From positions 20,143-84,142 of the forward strand of contig NZ_QFHO01000019.1 in the NCBI RefSeq assembly GCF_004920835.1: a stretch of DNA of 64,000 nt, in the 5' to 3' direction. The number at the start of each line of letters is the position of its first letter. Position 1 is the first letter of the stretch. Source of the stretch: Stenotrophomonas maltophilia (GTDB lineage: Bacteria > Pseudomonadota > Gammaproteobacteria > Xanthomonadales > Xanthomonadaceae). The position numbers were made by a program, and so were the translations under genes. Below, one piece after another: positions 17,268 through 25,856 of the stretch. Below the pieces are notes generated by a model. That model had not been told where the DNA came from. It did no database searches and worked only from the letters and a program-made list of their open reading frames with translations.

Positions 17268-17995
17268 GCGATTGGTTGTTCGACCTGGGCAACTCGCGCT
17301 TCAAGTTCGCGCCGTTGCAGGGTGACCATGCCGGTGACGTACAGGCCTGGGCGCATGGCGCCGAAGGCATGGCCGGGCAACCGCCGCACAGCCTGCCCAG
17401 TGGCGGCACCGCGTTTGTGGCCAGCGTCGCCGCGCCGTCGCTGACCAGCGCGATGCTCGATCAGCTGCAGCGTCGCTTCGAGCACGTGCATGTAGTGCGC
17501 ACCAGCGCCCAGTGTGCGGGTGTACGCATTGCCTATGCCAAGCCGGAAAAATTCGGTGTCGACCGCTTCCTGGCGCTGCTGGCTGCCGCCAAGGCACAGC
17601 GGCCGGTGCTGGTGGTCGGTGTCGGCACCGCGTTGACCATCGACCTGCTTGATGCCAACGGCCAGCATCACGGTGGACGCATTTCCGCCTCGCCGACCAC
17701 CATGCGCGAGGCGCTGCACGCGCGCGCGGTGCAGCTGCCGGCCAGCGGCGGTGACTACAGCGAATTCGCCAACGACACCGCCGATGCGCTGGCCTCCGGC
17801 TGCGATGGTGCCGCCGTGGCGCTGGTTGAACGCAGCGCCCGCCAGGCACAGGCGCTGCTGGGCGTCATGCCGTCGCTGCTGGTGCATGGCGGTGGCGCAC
17901 CCGCACTGATGCCGCTGCTGGACGGCGCCGACTATCACCCCTCGCTGGTGCTGGATGGCCTCGCCCGCTGGGCGGTGCACCAGCCCGCAGGCTAG
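17264..17995 (+). CDS. coaX: Type III pantothenate kinase
   Basis: Phosphorylates pantothenate in the first step of CoA synthesis. The 243 residues begin with the ASKHA phosphate loop LFDLGNSRFKF and include AKPEKFGVDRFLALLAA and VVGVGTALTIDLLDANG, all characteristic of CoaX. It is translationally coupled to birA, a common pairing in gammaproteobacteria and xanthomonads, and followed nine bases later by the SPOR-domain gene. Confidence 0.95.
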   Translation: MSDWLFDLGNSRFKFAPLQGDHAGDVQAWAHGAEGMAGQPPHSLPSGGTAFVASVAAPSLTSAMLDQLQRRFEHVHVVRTSAQCAGVRIAYAKPEKFGVDRFLALLAAAKAQRPVLVVGVGTALTIDLLDANGQHHGGRISASPTTMREALHARAVQLPASGGDYSEFANDTADALASGCDGAAVALVERSARQAQALLGVMPSLLVHGGGAPALMPLLDGADYHPSLVLDGLARWAVHQPAG

Positions 17996-18004
17996 TATCC
18001 GCGC

Positions 18005-18853
18005 ATGCTGACCCGTGCCCTGATCGTCGTACTGGCCATCCTCAATCTTGGCGTCGCCTGCTGGTGGCTGCTGCGCGATGCACCGCAGGCGCCTGCGCCG
18101 CCGCCGCAACCCGCTGGCGTAGCCGAGCTGCGCTGGGTGCCCGGTGGCGTGGATGCCGCTGCGGCCGCCGAGGCCACTGCCGCCGCCCCGACCGCGCCGT
18201 TGATGGAGCGCGAACCTGCGGAGAGGACGGCTGTGGCTGCGACGCCTGCGCCCGTTGCGCCGGCCAAGCAGGAGATCGCCAACCCGCAGGTGGCCGAGGC
18301 TACGCCGGTTGCTGCCGCTGCCAAGCCGGTAACGCCGCCTGCACCGGCCCCGGCGCCGGAAAAACTCGTAACCCCGCCCGTGGCTGCCGAGCCGCCGCGC
18401 TGCATCGCGCTGGGCCCGTTCGCCGACCGCGCTGCTGCTACCAGTGCGCAGGGCAAGGCCGGCAATGTCATCAGTCAGGTGCGCCTGCGCGAACAGCCTG
18501 CTGCCAGCGGCAGCGCCCGTTTCCGGGTGATGCTGCCGGCCGCCGCCAACCGCGAAGAAGCCCAGGCCACGGTGAAGCGCATCGTCGCCGCCGGCCTGAG
18601 CGACTACTACATCATCAGCCAGGGCGAGGACATCAACGCCGTGGCGCTGGGCCAGTACCGCAACCGCGAAGGCGCCGAGCGCCGCATGGCGGCGGTGCAG
18701 GCTGCCGGCTTCCAGCCGCGCCTGGTGGCCAGCGGCGACGCCGGCCAATGGTGGCTGGAAGGACAGCTGGCAGCGGGCGCACAGCCGGCCCAGGCCCAGC
18801 AGCGCAGCGGCGCGGCACAGAGCCGGTCGCTGGAATGCACACGGTTGCGCTAG
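18005..18853 (+). CDS. SPOR-domain membrane protein
   Basis: A 282-residue protein with an N-terminal signal-anchor (LIVVLAILNLGVACWWLL), a long Ala/Pro linker (about 25-130), and a SPOR-like region (about 135-250: CIALGPFADRAAATSAQGKA through EGAERRMAAVQAAGFQPRLV). SPOR domains bind denuded peptidoglycan at division sites, so a periplasmic cell-wall role is likely. It follows coaX by nine bases. Its stop codon lies within the TAGAAT element in front of tRNA-Thr. Confidence 0.85.
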   Translation: MLTRALIVVLAILNLGVACWWLLRDAPQAPAPPPQPAGVAELRWVPGGVDAAAAAEATAAAPTAPLMEREPAERTAVAATPAPVAPAKQEIANPQVAEATPVAAAAKPVTPPAPAPAPEKLVTPPVAAEPPRCIALGPFADRAAATSAQGKAGNVISQVRLREQPAASGSARFRVMLPAAANREEAQATVKRIVAAGLSDYYIISQGEDINAVALGQYRNREGAERRMAAVQAAGFQPRLVASGDAGQWWLEGQLAAGAQPAQAQQRSGAAQSRSLECTRLR

Positions 18854-18856
18854 AAT
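18851..18856 (+). promoter_or_regulatory. Candidate -10 element (TAGAAT) for tRNA-Thr
   Basis: TAGAAT lies 38 bases before the mature tRNA and overlaps the stop of the SPOR gene. No convincing -35 hexamer is visible at the usual spacing. Confidence 0.35.
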
Positions 18857-18894
18857 CCCCCGGACCGCGGCACTGCCGCCGGTGCACCACCCAT

Positions 18895-18970
18895 GCCGCT
18901 TTAGCTCAGTTGGTAGAGCAACTGTCTTGTAAACAGTAGGTCATCCGTTCGATTCGGATAAGCGGCACCA
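18895..18970 (+). tRNA. tRNA-Thr (anticodon TGT)
   Basis: A complete 76-base cloverleaf including encoded CCA: acceptor GCCGCTT/AAGCGGC, D arm GCTC/GAGC, anticodon stem ACTGT/ACAGT around loop CTTGTAA (anticodon TGT), T arm ATCCG-TTCGATT-CGGAT, discriminator A. Confidence 0.97.
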
Positions 18971-19012
18971 CTTCGATCCCTTGGCATCCGCACATGTCCA
19001 CGGGGAACAATC

Positions 19013-19037
19013 AACCCGCTGCAATGGCGGGTTTTTT
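19013..19037 (+). terminator. Terminator after tRNA-Thr
   Basis: AACCCGC and GCGGGTT flank a short loop and are followed by TTTTTT, about 45 bases after the tRNA. Confidence 0.85.
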
Positions 19038-19079
19038 GTGCGTTGCCGTTCTGAAAAGAATGCGGGTCTGGAGGCATGT

Positions 19080-19865
19080 TCAACGCGACCTCGTAAGACC
19101 CCTTCTGAGTTGGTTGCAACGCTGGAGCATACGTTCGCCAGACTTTTCATTCATTTGAATGCGGCCATCGGCGAGAAGGGGATAGGTCTCGAGACGGACA
19201 CGATAGGCTGCTTGCGAAGACAGCTGCACTGCAGCGTCGTCCGTGCCGATGGCGGCTCCAGGCAGCGAATCCTCTCGAACAACGCCATTTACCTGAAGCT
19301 GTGCGCAGATTCCGGCGTAGTAGGCGATGCGTTCATCAAGCGCCTGAGGGTGCCTTGTGGCATGACCTAGCGCATGGAATGTCTCGTGTGCGACCAGATC
19401 GACAAGGTTTGCAACAGTCCGTCCGCGGTCGTCATGTATCGAAGCCGCAAGTGCCAATGTCTTCCCACCCGAGAACGATCCCAAAGCACGCGACTGTATC
19501 GTCGCGGCGGTATCCGTTGGCGCGAGAAGAATCCGGTATCTGTTCGCCTTTGCTTCTATCCATGATTCGGAGAACTTCGCTGCTGCATCAATGCGCATGC
19601 AGGTATCGGCAACGTCAACCGGTGATCCTGCAGCCATCAAGAGCAGGATTTCGTGCTGGGTGTTGGTGCAGTGAAACGATTCCAGAGCGGGCAGGTCCTT
19701 GCGCCCTGGAACAATGGAGAGAGACCGGAAGTAGCGGAATGGCCCGAGAGGCGTGGACACCAGCTCGGTATAGCCATCCGAAGGGATGCCTTGTGGAAAT
19801 CCAATCGTTGTGGCGCAGCCTGCCAGGATGGAGGCGGCGAATGCGGCGAGTACGACTCCTTTCAT
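19080..19865 (-). CDS. Putative lipoprotein with HExxH zinc-peptidase motif
   Basis: A 261-residue lipoprotein: signal peptide with lipobox LAGC (Cys17). The motif HETFH at about 160-164 is followed by ALGHATRHPQALDERIAYYAG, where Glu178 could be a third zinc ligand, so a surface or periplasmic metallopeptidase is plausible. I do not recognise the family. GGGAGAA lies just before ATG 19865. The gene stands alone next to tRNA-Thr, and its codon use is visibly less GC-rich than its neighbours, which suggests acquisition. No integrase or direct repeat is visible. Confidence 0.7.
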   Translation of the reverse strand: MKGVVLAAFAASILAGCATTIGFPQGIPSDGYTELVSTPLGPFRYFRSLSIVPGRKDLPALESFHCTNTQHEILLLMAAGSPVDVADTCMRIDAAAKFSESWIEAKANRYRILLAPTDTAATIQSRALGSFSGGKTLALAASIHDDRGRTVANLVDLVAHETFHALGHATRHPQALDERIAYYAGICAQLQVNGVVREDSLPGAAIGTDDAAVQLSSQAAYRVRLETYPLLADGRIQMNEKSGERMLQRCNQLRRGLTRSR

Positions 19866-20075
19866 CGCTTCTCCCAAAGGTGCGGGTGCTCAAGGTACGC
19901 CCGCATCTCCTGTTGTTTACTACATCTCCATGCACAAGTGGACTTCTAGAACACCCTACCAGACCTGAATCCCCACGCGCTCCACCCGGATCTTGATATT
20001 CCTCACGGACAGTGAGCAGCGCCCCACCGCATACTGCCGCCACACGCCCACTCTGGGCCCCTTCGGGATCCGCAC

Positions 20076-20846
20076 ATGCGTCGCCATGCCCTGTCGCTCA
20101 CCGCCGCACTGTTGTCCACCGCTTTCGTTACCCCGGCCATGGCCGCAGTGCCGTTCTTCAACGCCAGCTGCCCGGGCGGCATCGATGTGCACGCCGACGA
20201 AGGCGGGCCGGTCTACGTGCAGGGCCGCGAGGCCTCGCTGAAACGCTTCAACGACCGCTATTTCGAGGCACGCGATGCCAACAGTGGCATCACCCTGTCG
20301 ATCAGCAGCAACGAGGACGGCACGCCGCAGATCAGCTACACCGGCCGTGGCGGCGCCAACGGCATCTGCCAGGTCAGTTCCGGCGGAGAGCCCGCACCGT
20401 CTGAACATCGCGACCACCGTCGCCACGATGACGACAACGACGCGGCGCTACCGCGCGAAGTCACCTGCGAGTCCACCGGCCAGCAGCAGGTGTCGTGCGA
20501 CATGGATACCCGTGGCAACGTGGAAATCGTGCGCCAGCTCAGTCATACCCGCTGCGAACAAGGCCAGAACTGGGGTCTGTCGCGGCATTCGGTGTGGGTG
20601 AACGGCGGCTGCCGCGCGGTGTTCCGCAATGTGTCCAAGGCGGCCAACAGCGCGCCGGCAGGCGATACCGCGCTGGGTTCCTGCAACATGCGCAAGGGTG
20701 CGCAGGGCACGCTGGTGACCCAGATGCCGGTGGGCAGCGATTACCAGGAACTCATCATCGATTATCCCGATGGGCGCTTCCTGTGCATGATGCGCAACAA
20801 CGGCCAGGTGCAGAGCGTGACGCCGGTTCGCCGCCGCGGAAGCTGA
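20076..20846 (+). CDS. Secreted DUF3011-domain protein
   Basis: A 256-residue exported protein with signal peptide (RHALSLTAALLSTAFVTPAMA). The C-terminal ~140 residues (VTCESTGQQQVSCDMDTRG, CEQGQNWGLSRHSVWVNGGCRAVF, DYPDGRFLCMMRNNG) match the cysteine-containing DUF3011 domain, common in xanthomonads and of unknown function. The N-terminal part (about 25-110) has its own paired cysteines and may be a separate small domain. It is monocistronic, in the opposite orientation to both flanking genes. Confidence 0.78.
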   Translation: MRRHALSLTAALLSTAFVTPAMAAVPFFNASCPGGIDVHADEGGPVYVQGREASLKRFNDRYFEARDANSGITLSISSNEDGTPQISYTGRGGANGICQVSSGGEPAPSEHRDHRRHDDDNDAALPREVTCESTGQQQVSCDMDTRGNVEIVRQLSHTRCEQGQNWGLSRHSVWVNGGCRAVFRNVSKAANSAPAGDTALGSCNMRKGAQGTLVTQMPVGSDYQELIIDYPDGRFLCMMRNNGQVQSVTPVRRRGS

Positions 20847-20871
20847 GCTTGCAGCGGGCTGGGGGCCGGCC

Positions 20872-21219
20872 TCAGCCGCGGGACCTATACAACAACACCC
20901 ACGCCAGCATCAGGGCGAGCGTCCCGACTGACGTCAGGCCGAACCACAGCGCGGCCACCTTCACGTTGCCAATCAATGCCGTCAGCATCCGCTGCGGCTC
21001 GCTCTTCAGGATCGGGTATTCAGCGTGTGCCTTGCGCAGGCGCTGCCAACCCAAACCTAGGAACAGCAGAAACGAGAATGGCGTCAGCAGGAGCGTCGCC
21101 TGCATCAGCCAGCCGTTCGGCGACGCATCGATCGAACTGCTCAGAAAAACCGCAAGCAGGGCGATGGGCAGCGCCACGGTGAAAAAGCGGGGCCAGGCGG
21201 TATTGATGAAGGGCGACAT
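20872..21219 (-). CDS. Small inner-membrane protein of unknown function
   Basis: A 115-residue protein with three predicted membrane segments (FFTVALPIALLAVFLSSS; LMQATLLLTPFSFLLFLGLGW; VAALWFGLTSVGTLALMLAWVLLY) and a short basic loop RLRKAHAEYPILKSEPQR between the second and third. A GGAAG-like site precedes ATG 21219. It converges with the DUF3011 gene. I recognise no family. Confidence 0.65.
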   Translation of the reverse strand: MSPFINTAWPRFFTVALPIALLAVFLSSSIDASPNGWLMQATLLLTPFSFLLFLGLGWQRLRKAHAEYPILKSEPQRMLTALIGNVKVAALWFGLTSVGTLALMLAWVLLYRSRG

Positions 21220-21348
21220 CGCAATCTTCCATGAGGGGGAGTCGGGTCCGCGCGGCATCATGCCATGCCAATGTCCTGCTGCACCGCCGCGAGTGGTGTC
21301 ACACAGCTCTGGCTAGACTGTGCTTCTTTTTCCGCGCAGGAGGCACCC

Positions 21349-22269
21349 ATGGCCCATCCCATCTCCGTATCCCTGATTGGCGTTCCCACCGATGTGGGCG
21401 CAGGCCATCGCGGTGCACGGCTGGGGCCGGAAGCGCTGCGCGTGGCGGGCCTGCCCGAAGCACTGGAAGCGCGTGGCGTGGACGTGCGCGACCTCGGCAA
21501 CCTGGACGGCCCGCGCAACCCGTGGACTGCGCCGGTGCAGGGCTATCGCCACCTGGATGAAGTGGTGGCGTGGAACCACGCACTGATGGAAGCCAGCTAT
21601 GCCGAACTGCAGGCCGGCCGCATGCCGATCATGCTCGGTGGCGACCACTGCCTGGGCATCGGTTCGATCACTGCCGTGGCGCGCTGGTGCCGAGAGCAGG
21701 GCAAGACCCTGCGCGTGCTGTGGCTGGATGCGCATTCGGATTTCAACACCAGCGATGTCACCCCGTCGGGCAACATCCACGGCATGCCGGTGGCCTGTCT
21801 GTGTGGCCTCGGCCCGGATGCGCTGACCCGCCTCGGTGGCACCGTGCCGGCGATCACCCCGGCGCAGATGCACCAGATCGGCATCCGCTCGGTGGACCCT
21901 GAAGAGAAGCGCCTGATCAAGACCCACAAGGTGGATGTCTATGACATGCGCTACATCGACGAGAACGGCATGAAGCGCACCGTGGAAGCCGCCTTGGCCG
22001 GCATCGACGAGAACACCCATCTGCATGTCAGCTTCGATGTCGACTTCCTCGACCCCAGCATCGCGCCGGGCGTGGGCACCACGGTGCCGGGCGGGGTGAA
22101 CTACCGTGAGGCGCAGCTGGTGATGGAAATGATCGCCGACACCGGGTGCATGGGTTCGCTGGACATCGTTGAGCTCAACCCCTTGTTGGACAAGCAGAAT
22201 GCCACTGCCGAACTGGCCGTGGACCTGGTCGAAAGCCTGTTCGGCAAGTCCACCCTGATGCGCGATTGA
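21349..22269 (+). CDS. rocF: Arginase
   Basis: Hydrolyses arginine to ornithine and urea with a binuclear manganese centre. The 306 residues contain the metal-binding blocks in order: GGDHCLGIGS (His100), WLDAHSDFNT (Asp127, His129, Asp131), and HVSFDVDFLDPSIAPGVGT, then GGVNYREAQLVMEMIA. These fit arginase rather than agmatinase. AGGAGG lies seven bases before ATG 21349; the longer in-frame extension is not credible. Confidence 0.94.
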   Translation: MAHPISVSLIGVPTDVGAGHRGARLGPEALRVAGLPEALEARGVDVRDLGNLDGPRNPWTAPVQGYRHLDEVVAWNHALMEASYAELQAGRMPIMLGGDHCLGIGSITAVARWCREQGKTLRVLWLDAHSDFNTSDVTPSGNIHGMPVACLCGLGPDALTRLGGTVPAITPAQMHQIGIRSVDPEEKRLIKTHKVDVYDMRYIDENGMKRTVEAALAGIDENTHLHVSFDVDFLDPSIAPGVGTTVPGGVNYREAQLVMEMIADTGCMGSLDIVELNPLLDKQNATAELAVDLVESLFGKSTLMRD

Positions 22270-22431
22270 CGGTTCCGCCTGAACGGATCTGTGATCCGTT
22301 CACACGCGCTCCACGCCACTGCCGCCAGATTGCACTTCACGCGGCGGTGGTTGGCATTGGCCTTCTCCCGCCGAGCGAAACAATCCCATCCGCGAATGAA
22401 GCGGTGTAGCGGCAAACCCAAGGAGAAGCCC

Positions 22432-22569
22432 ATGAAGCGCGTAGTTGCCCTGATGCTGTTGTCGATGTTCTCGGTGGCCCTGCTGGCCGGTTGCAACACC
22501 ATTGCCGGCGCCGGCAAGGACGTGCAGAAGGCGGGCGAGAAGGTCGAGGACACCGCGAAGGGCCGTTGA
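22432..22569 (+). CDS. Entericidin-family small lipoprotein
   Basis: A 45-residue lipoprotein: MKRVVALMLLSMFSVALLAGC with lipobox LAGC (Cys21), then a short amphipathic tail with KDVQKAGEKVEDTAK, the entericidin EcnA/EcnB signature. AAGGAG precedes the ATG. In enterobacteria these are stationary-phase envelope peptides; the role here is unknown. A strong terminator follows. Confidence 0.9.
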   Translation: MKRVVALMLLSMFSVALLAGCNTIAGAGKDVQKAGEKVEDTAKGR

Positions 22570-22591
22570 GCCCTGCACGGAACGGAAAGAG

Positions 22592-22623
22592 AAAAGGGCC
22601 GGGGATATCCCGGCCCTTTTTTT
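22592..22623 (+). terminator. Terminator after entericidin gene
   Basis: AAAAGGGCCGGG and its complement CCCGGCCCTTTT flank a five- to six-base loop, followed by further T residues. Confidence 0.93.
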
Positions 22624-22774
22624 GTGCGCGCGTTCGCTGCAGGGGTTGTGGAAGCGGAGTGAACCATTCAAGCAGGTGAGTATGCATTTCATTGCGGGTT
22701 GACCGGCATTCAACAGCCGCTGCGCGAAGCTGGAGCCACGGTAAGAACGCCGTTGCAACCAAGGACTCCCAGCA

Positions 22775-22996
22775 ATGAACAAAGACATCATTTCCGGCAA
22801 GTGGTCGCAGCTGAAGGGCAAGGCCCAGGCCAAGTGGGGCGATCTGACCAACGACGACTTCGATGTGGCCGAAGGCAATGCCGAGTATCTGGCTGGCCGC
22901 CTGCAGGAACGTTATGGCTGGGCCAAGGATCGCGCGGAGAAGGAAGTGCGTGAGTTCCAGGACGCCGTGAGCAAGGACTACCCGGACTACAAGTAA
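22775..22996 (+). CDS. CsbD-family stress protein
   Basis: A 73-residue soluble protein starting [18 protein letters not shown], with [16 protein letters not shown] and the heptad-like helix [13 protein letters not shown]; this is the CsbD fold, a general-stress protein of unknown mechanism. CCCAGCA before the ATG is a weak ribosome site. It stands alone between two terminators. Confidence 0.92.
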   Translation: MNKDIISGKWSQLKGKAQAKWGDLTNDDFDVAEGNAEYLAGRLQERYGWAKDRAEKEVREFQDAVSKDYPDYK

Positions 22997-23013
22997 GCGC
23001 CTCGGTTTCCCCC

Positions 23014-23056
23014 ACAACACGACGCCCGCACCGTGAGGTTGCGGGCGTTGTGTTGT
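23014..23056. terminator. Long convergent hairpin terminator
   Basis: A 17-base stem with one mismatch (arms 23014-23030 and 23040-23056, core GCCCGCA/TGCGGGC) lies between the CsbD gene and the convergent gene ending at 23070. It lacks a long T-run. Confidence 0.75.
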
Positions 23057-23069
23057 CTGGTCGGGAGGA

Positions 23070-23870
23070 TCAGCGCGCCGGCGGGTCCGGCACGTAGCGG
23101 TTGGGAAACGCCTGCGGTTCGCGCGGCAGGCGCGACGGCGAATCCACCAGGATGCCGCGTGCGCGCAGGTTGCGGGCGCTGTCGTAGCGCAGCTGCAGGA
23201 CCTGGGCCGGGCTGCGGCTGGCGCGTTCGAAGTCGGTATCGCGTACCGAGGACTGTTCGCGTGCGCCGTGGCCGGTGCCCAACGCTGGCGCCTGCGACTT
23301 GCTGGCGTAGCCCTCGATTCGGCTGTTGCTGGCGCTGGCATCGGCCGCTGCTTCGGCCGCCGGGGCCGGTGCTGGCAGGCCACGGCGCAGGATCGGCTGC
23401 GGGTACCAGCGTCGTGCTTCCTCGAACACCGCAACGCCCACCACGCCGATGTTGTCCGGACGGCCGGTGCGGCTGGCATAGCTGCCACCGGGGCTGCTGA
23501 ACACGAACTGCGCCACTTCGTCCTGGCTCTTGCGCCAGCCGGTGATGTCGGCGCGCTGGCCGGGGTTGAGCACGTAGCCGGTCTGCGAGGGATCGGCATC
23601 TTCGCCGGAGATGGCGTTGACGCCGTCCACCGACAGCACCACCAGCACCCGGCGCGGGCTGTCGTTGTACAGGCGCACGGCGTAGCGGTGGCCGCGCTCG
23701 CCGGCCACCCAACGCTGGCCCTCGGCGGGGTAGCTGCGCAGTTCGGTGCCGCGGTCGCGGTCGACCAGGGACATGCGCACGGGGCCACCTTCGTACACCG
23801 GCGGCGGCATCGGGGCCGGGCGAAAGCCGGCCAGGGGCAGGATCAGCAGCAGGGGCAGCAGGCGTTTCAT
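23070..23870 (-). CDS. Exported protein of unknown function
   Basis: A 266-residue protein with a signal peptide (KRLLPLLLILPLAGF). The N-terminal half is beta-rich (RYAVRLYNDSPRRVLVVLSVDGVNAISGED, then GYVLNPGQRADITGWRKSQDEVAQFVFS), an arrangement seen in a family of uncharacterised xanthomonad and pseudomonad exported proteins. The C-terminal half is low-complexity and Arg/Pro-rich. GGAGA precedes ATG 23870. It is divergent from trpS with 108 bases between. Confidence 0.75.
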   Translation of the reverse strand: MKRLLPLLLILPLAGFRPAPMPPPVYEGGPVRMSLVDRDRGTELRSYPAEGQRWVAGERGHRYAVRLYNDSPRRVLVVLSVDGVNAISGEDADPSQTGYVLNPGQRADITGWRKSQDEVAQFVFSSPGGSYASRTGRPDNIGVVGVAVFEEARRWYPQPILRRGLPAPAPAAEAAADASASNSRIEGYASKSQAPALGTGHGAREQSSVRDTDFERASRSPAQVLQLRYDSARNLRARGILVDSPSRLPREPQAFPNRYVPDPPAR

Positions 23871-23978
23871 CGGGCGTCTCCAGCGGGGTTGCGTGAATGA
23901 ACGCGCCGCGGGCCCTGACGGGGTTGGTGGCGTGCAAGGTAAACTGGCCCCGTTCATCGAAGGTTACCCCACGCAGTC

Positions 23979-25271
23979 ATGACGACCCGAGTCCTTACCG
24001 GCATCACCCCCTCCGGCACGCCCCACCTGGGCAACTACGTTGGCGCCATCCGTCCGGCCATCGCGGCCAGCCGCGCCCCGGGGATCGAGAGCTTCTTCTT
24101 CCTGGCCGACCTGCACAGCCTGATCAAGTCCCAGGATCCGCAGCGCACCCAGCGCGCGACCCTGGAGATCGCGGCCAGCTGGCTGGCCTGCGGCCTGGAC
24201 CCGGAACATGTGTGGTTCTACCGCCAGAGCGACATCCGCGAGACCACCGAGCTGATGTGGTTCCTGACCGCCATCGCCAGCAAGGGCATCCTCAACCGCG
24301 CGCACGCCTACAAGGCGGCGGTGGACAAGAACCGCGAGGAAGGCGTGGACGAGGACGCGGGCGTCAGCGCCGGCCTGTTCATGTACCCGGTGCTGATGGC
24401 CGCCGACATCCTCATCTTCAAGGCCAACCAGGTGCCGGTGGGCCGCGACCAGATCCAGCACATCGAGATGGCGCGCGATTTCGCCCAGCGCTTCAACCAC
24501 GTGTACGGCAAGGAGTACTTCCCGCTGCCGGACGTGGTGATCGACGAGCAGGTGGCGACGCTGGCCGGCCTCGACGGCCGCAAGATGAGCAAGAGCTACC
24601 ACAACACCATTCCGCTGTTCGTGCCGCGCGAGGAGCTGAAGAAGCTGGTGTTCTCGATCCTGACCGACTCGCGCGCACCGGGTGAGCCGAAGGACACCGA
24701 GGGCTCGGCGCTGTTCCAGATGTACCAGGCGTTCGCCACCCCGGAACAGACCGCGGAATTCGCCAAGGCGTTCGCCGCCGGCATCAGCTGGGGCGATGCC
24801 AAGCAGCAGCTGTTCGAGCGCATCGACAGCGAGCTTTCTCCGCTGCGCGAGCGCTACAACGCGCTGATGGCCGAGCCGGAGAAGATCGAGGCGCTGCTCA
24901 AGCGCCGTGGCCAGCAGCTGCGCGAGCAGCTGGCGGCACCGCTGCTGGACGAGCTGCGCCATGCGGTGGGCCTGCGTGACCTGTCCACCGCGGGCGACAT
25001 CGCCAGCGAGGACGCTGGCGTGGCCCGCGTGGCACCGCCGCTGTTCAAGCAGTACCGCGAGAAGGACGGCCGTTTCTACTTCAAGCTGACCGCCGGTGAC
25101 GGCACGCTGCTGATCCAGAGCGAAGGCTTTGATTCGCCGCGCGATGCGGGCCAGTTGATCGCGGTGATCAAGCAGGCCGAGCAGGGCGACCAGCTGCAGA
25201 GCGAGCTGTTCAAGCTGGAAGCCGAGGTGGATGCGGTGCTGGCGGCATTGGCTGTGTTGCGCGCCGACTGA
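23979..25271 (+). CDS. trpS: Tryptophanyl-tRNA synthetase
   Basis: Charges tRNA-Trp. Class I motifs are present: TPSGTPHLGNYVGAI (HIGH equivalent, about 9-23) and GRKMSKSYHNTI (KMSKS at about 203-207). The 430 residues exceed the ~335 of E. coli TrpS. The extra C-terminal ~90 residues (YREKDGRFYFKLTAGDGTLLIQSEGF) form an added small domain seen in xanthomonad-type TrpS. No attenuator is evident upstream. A SMAG dimer follows the stop. Confidence 0.95.
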   Translation: MTTRVLTGITPSGTPHLGNYVGAIRPAIAASRAPGIESFFFLADLHSLIKSQDPQRTQRATLEIAASWLACGLDPEHVWFYRQSDIRETTELMWFLTAIASKGILNRAHAYKAAVDKNREEGVDEDAGVSAGLFMYPVLMAADILIFKANQVPVGRDQIQHIEMARDFAQRFNHVYGKEYFPLPDVVIDEQVATLAGLDGRKMSKSYHNTIPLFVPREELKKLVFSILTDSRAPGEPKDTEGSALFQMYQAFATPEQTAEFAKAFAAGISWGDAKQQLFERIDSELSPLRERYNALMAEPEKIEALLKRRGQQLREQLAAPLLDELRHAVGLRDLSTAGDIASEDAGVARVAPPLFKQYREKDGRFYFKLTAGDGTLLIQSEGFDSPRDAGQLIAVIKQAEQGDQLQSELFKLEAEVDAVLAALAVLRAD

Positions 25272-25274
25272 TCG

Positions 25275-25335
25275 GTAGATGCCGACCTTGGTCGGCGCTG
25301 TTGAGGGCGGAATGCCGGCCAGCGGCCGGCACTAC
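25275..25335. repeat. SMAG dimer of two different subtypes
   Basis: A GTAG-headed unit with core GCCGACC/GGTCGGC (25275-25296) faces an inverted unit of the GCCGGCC subtype (25314-25335) just after trpS. Mixed pairing of two subtypes is unusual among the copies in this window. Confidence 0.8.
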
Positions 25336-25397
25336 CCGCAATCGGCGGCCATGGCATGATGTCCGCGCGCCTCAGGCGCGATGACATGGAGTCTGCA

Positions 25398-25700
25398 ATG
25401 GCCTGGTTGTCGCTGCTGCTGTTCCTGCCTTGGTTTCTGTTGCTGGGCAGCCTGTACTGGCTGTTCCCGCGCCAGCCGCGTAGCGCGCGGCGGCGCCTGT
25501 TCGATGGTGCTGCCCTGGCATTGGCATTGCTGCTGAGCATCCTGGCGATGCTGTGGGGCCACCATATCGGCCTGGTGCAGCCCGGCGCCGGCCCGATCTG
25601 GCCGCAGGTGCTGGCGGTGCTGTATGCCTATGGAGCTTTCCTGGCAGTGCTGGTGCTGGCGTTGCTGCTGCGGCCGCGGTTCGCATTGCGCTCCGGCTGA
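25398..25700 (+). CDS. Small inner-membrane protein of unknown function
   Basis: A 100-residue protein with three predicted membrane helices (AWLSLLLFLPWFLLLGSLYWLF; GAALALALLLSILAMLWG; VLAVLYAYGAFLAVLVLALLL) and an Arg-rich first loop (PRQPRSARRRLF). ATG 25398 has GGAG eight bases upstream; ATG 25386 is an alternative. It is framed on both sides by SMAG dimers. No family is recognised. Confidence 0.7.
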   Translation: MAWLSLLLFLPWFLLLGSLYWLFPRQPRSARRRLFDGAALALALLLSILAMLWGHHIGLVQPGAGPIWPQVLAVLYAYGAFLAVLVLALLLRPRFALRSG

Positions 25701-25703
25701 TCG

Positions 25704-25776
25704 GTAGTACCGGCCGCTGGCCGGCAACTGCATTCAACTGGCTACACCGAGGTTGCCGGCCAGCGGCCGGCACTAC
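25704..25776. repeat. SMAG dimer
   Basis: GTAGTACCGGCCGCTGGCC unit and inverse copy ending CGGCACTAC, separated by about 23 bases, between the small membrane protein and the MBL hydrolase. Confidence 0.93.
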
Positions 25777-25856
25777 CCGACCAAAGCCGCATCGAACCCG
25801 GGCCGCCTGCGCGCCTACCATGGGTGTCTGTTCCCGATCCTGCCAGGTGCGTGCCA

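Noticed and set aside
18895..20075. Integrated genomic island with attachment repeat at tRNA-Thr
   Set aside because: No duplicated tRNA 3' end or integrase is visible; only lower GC supports acquisition, so it is kept as a finding but not as a mobile element.
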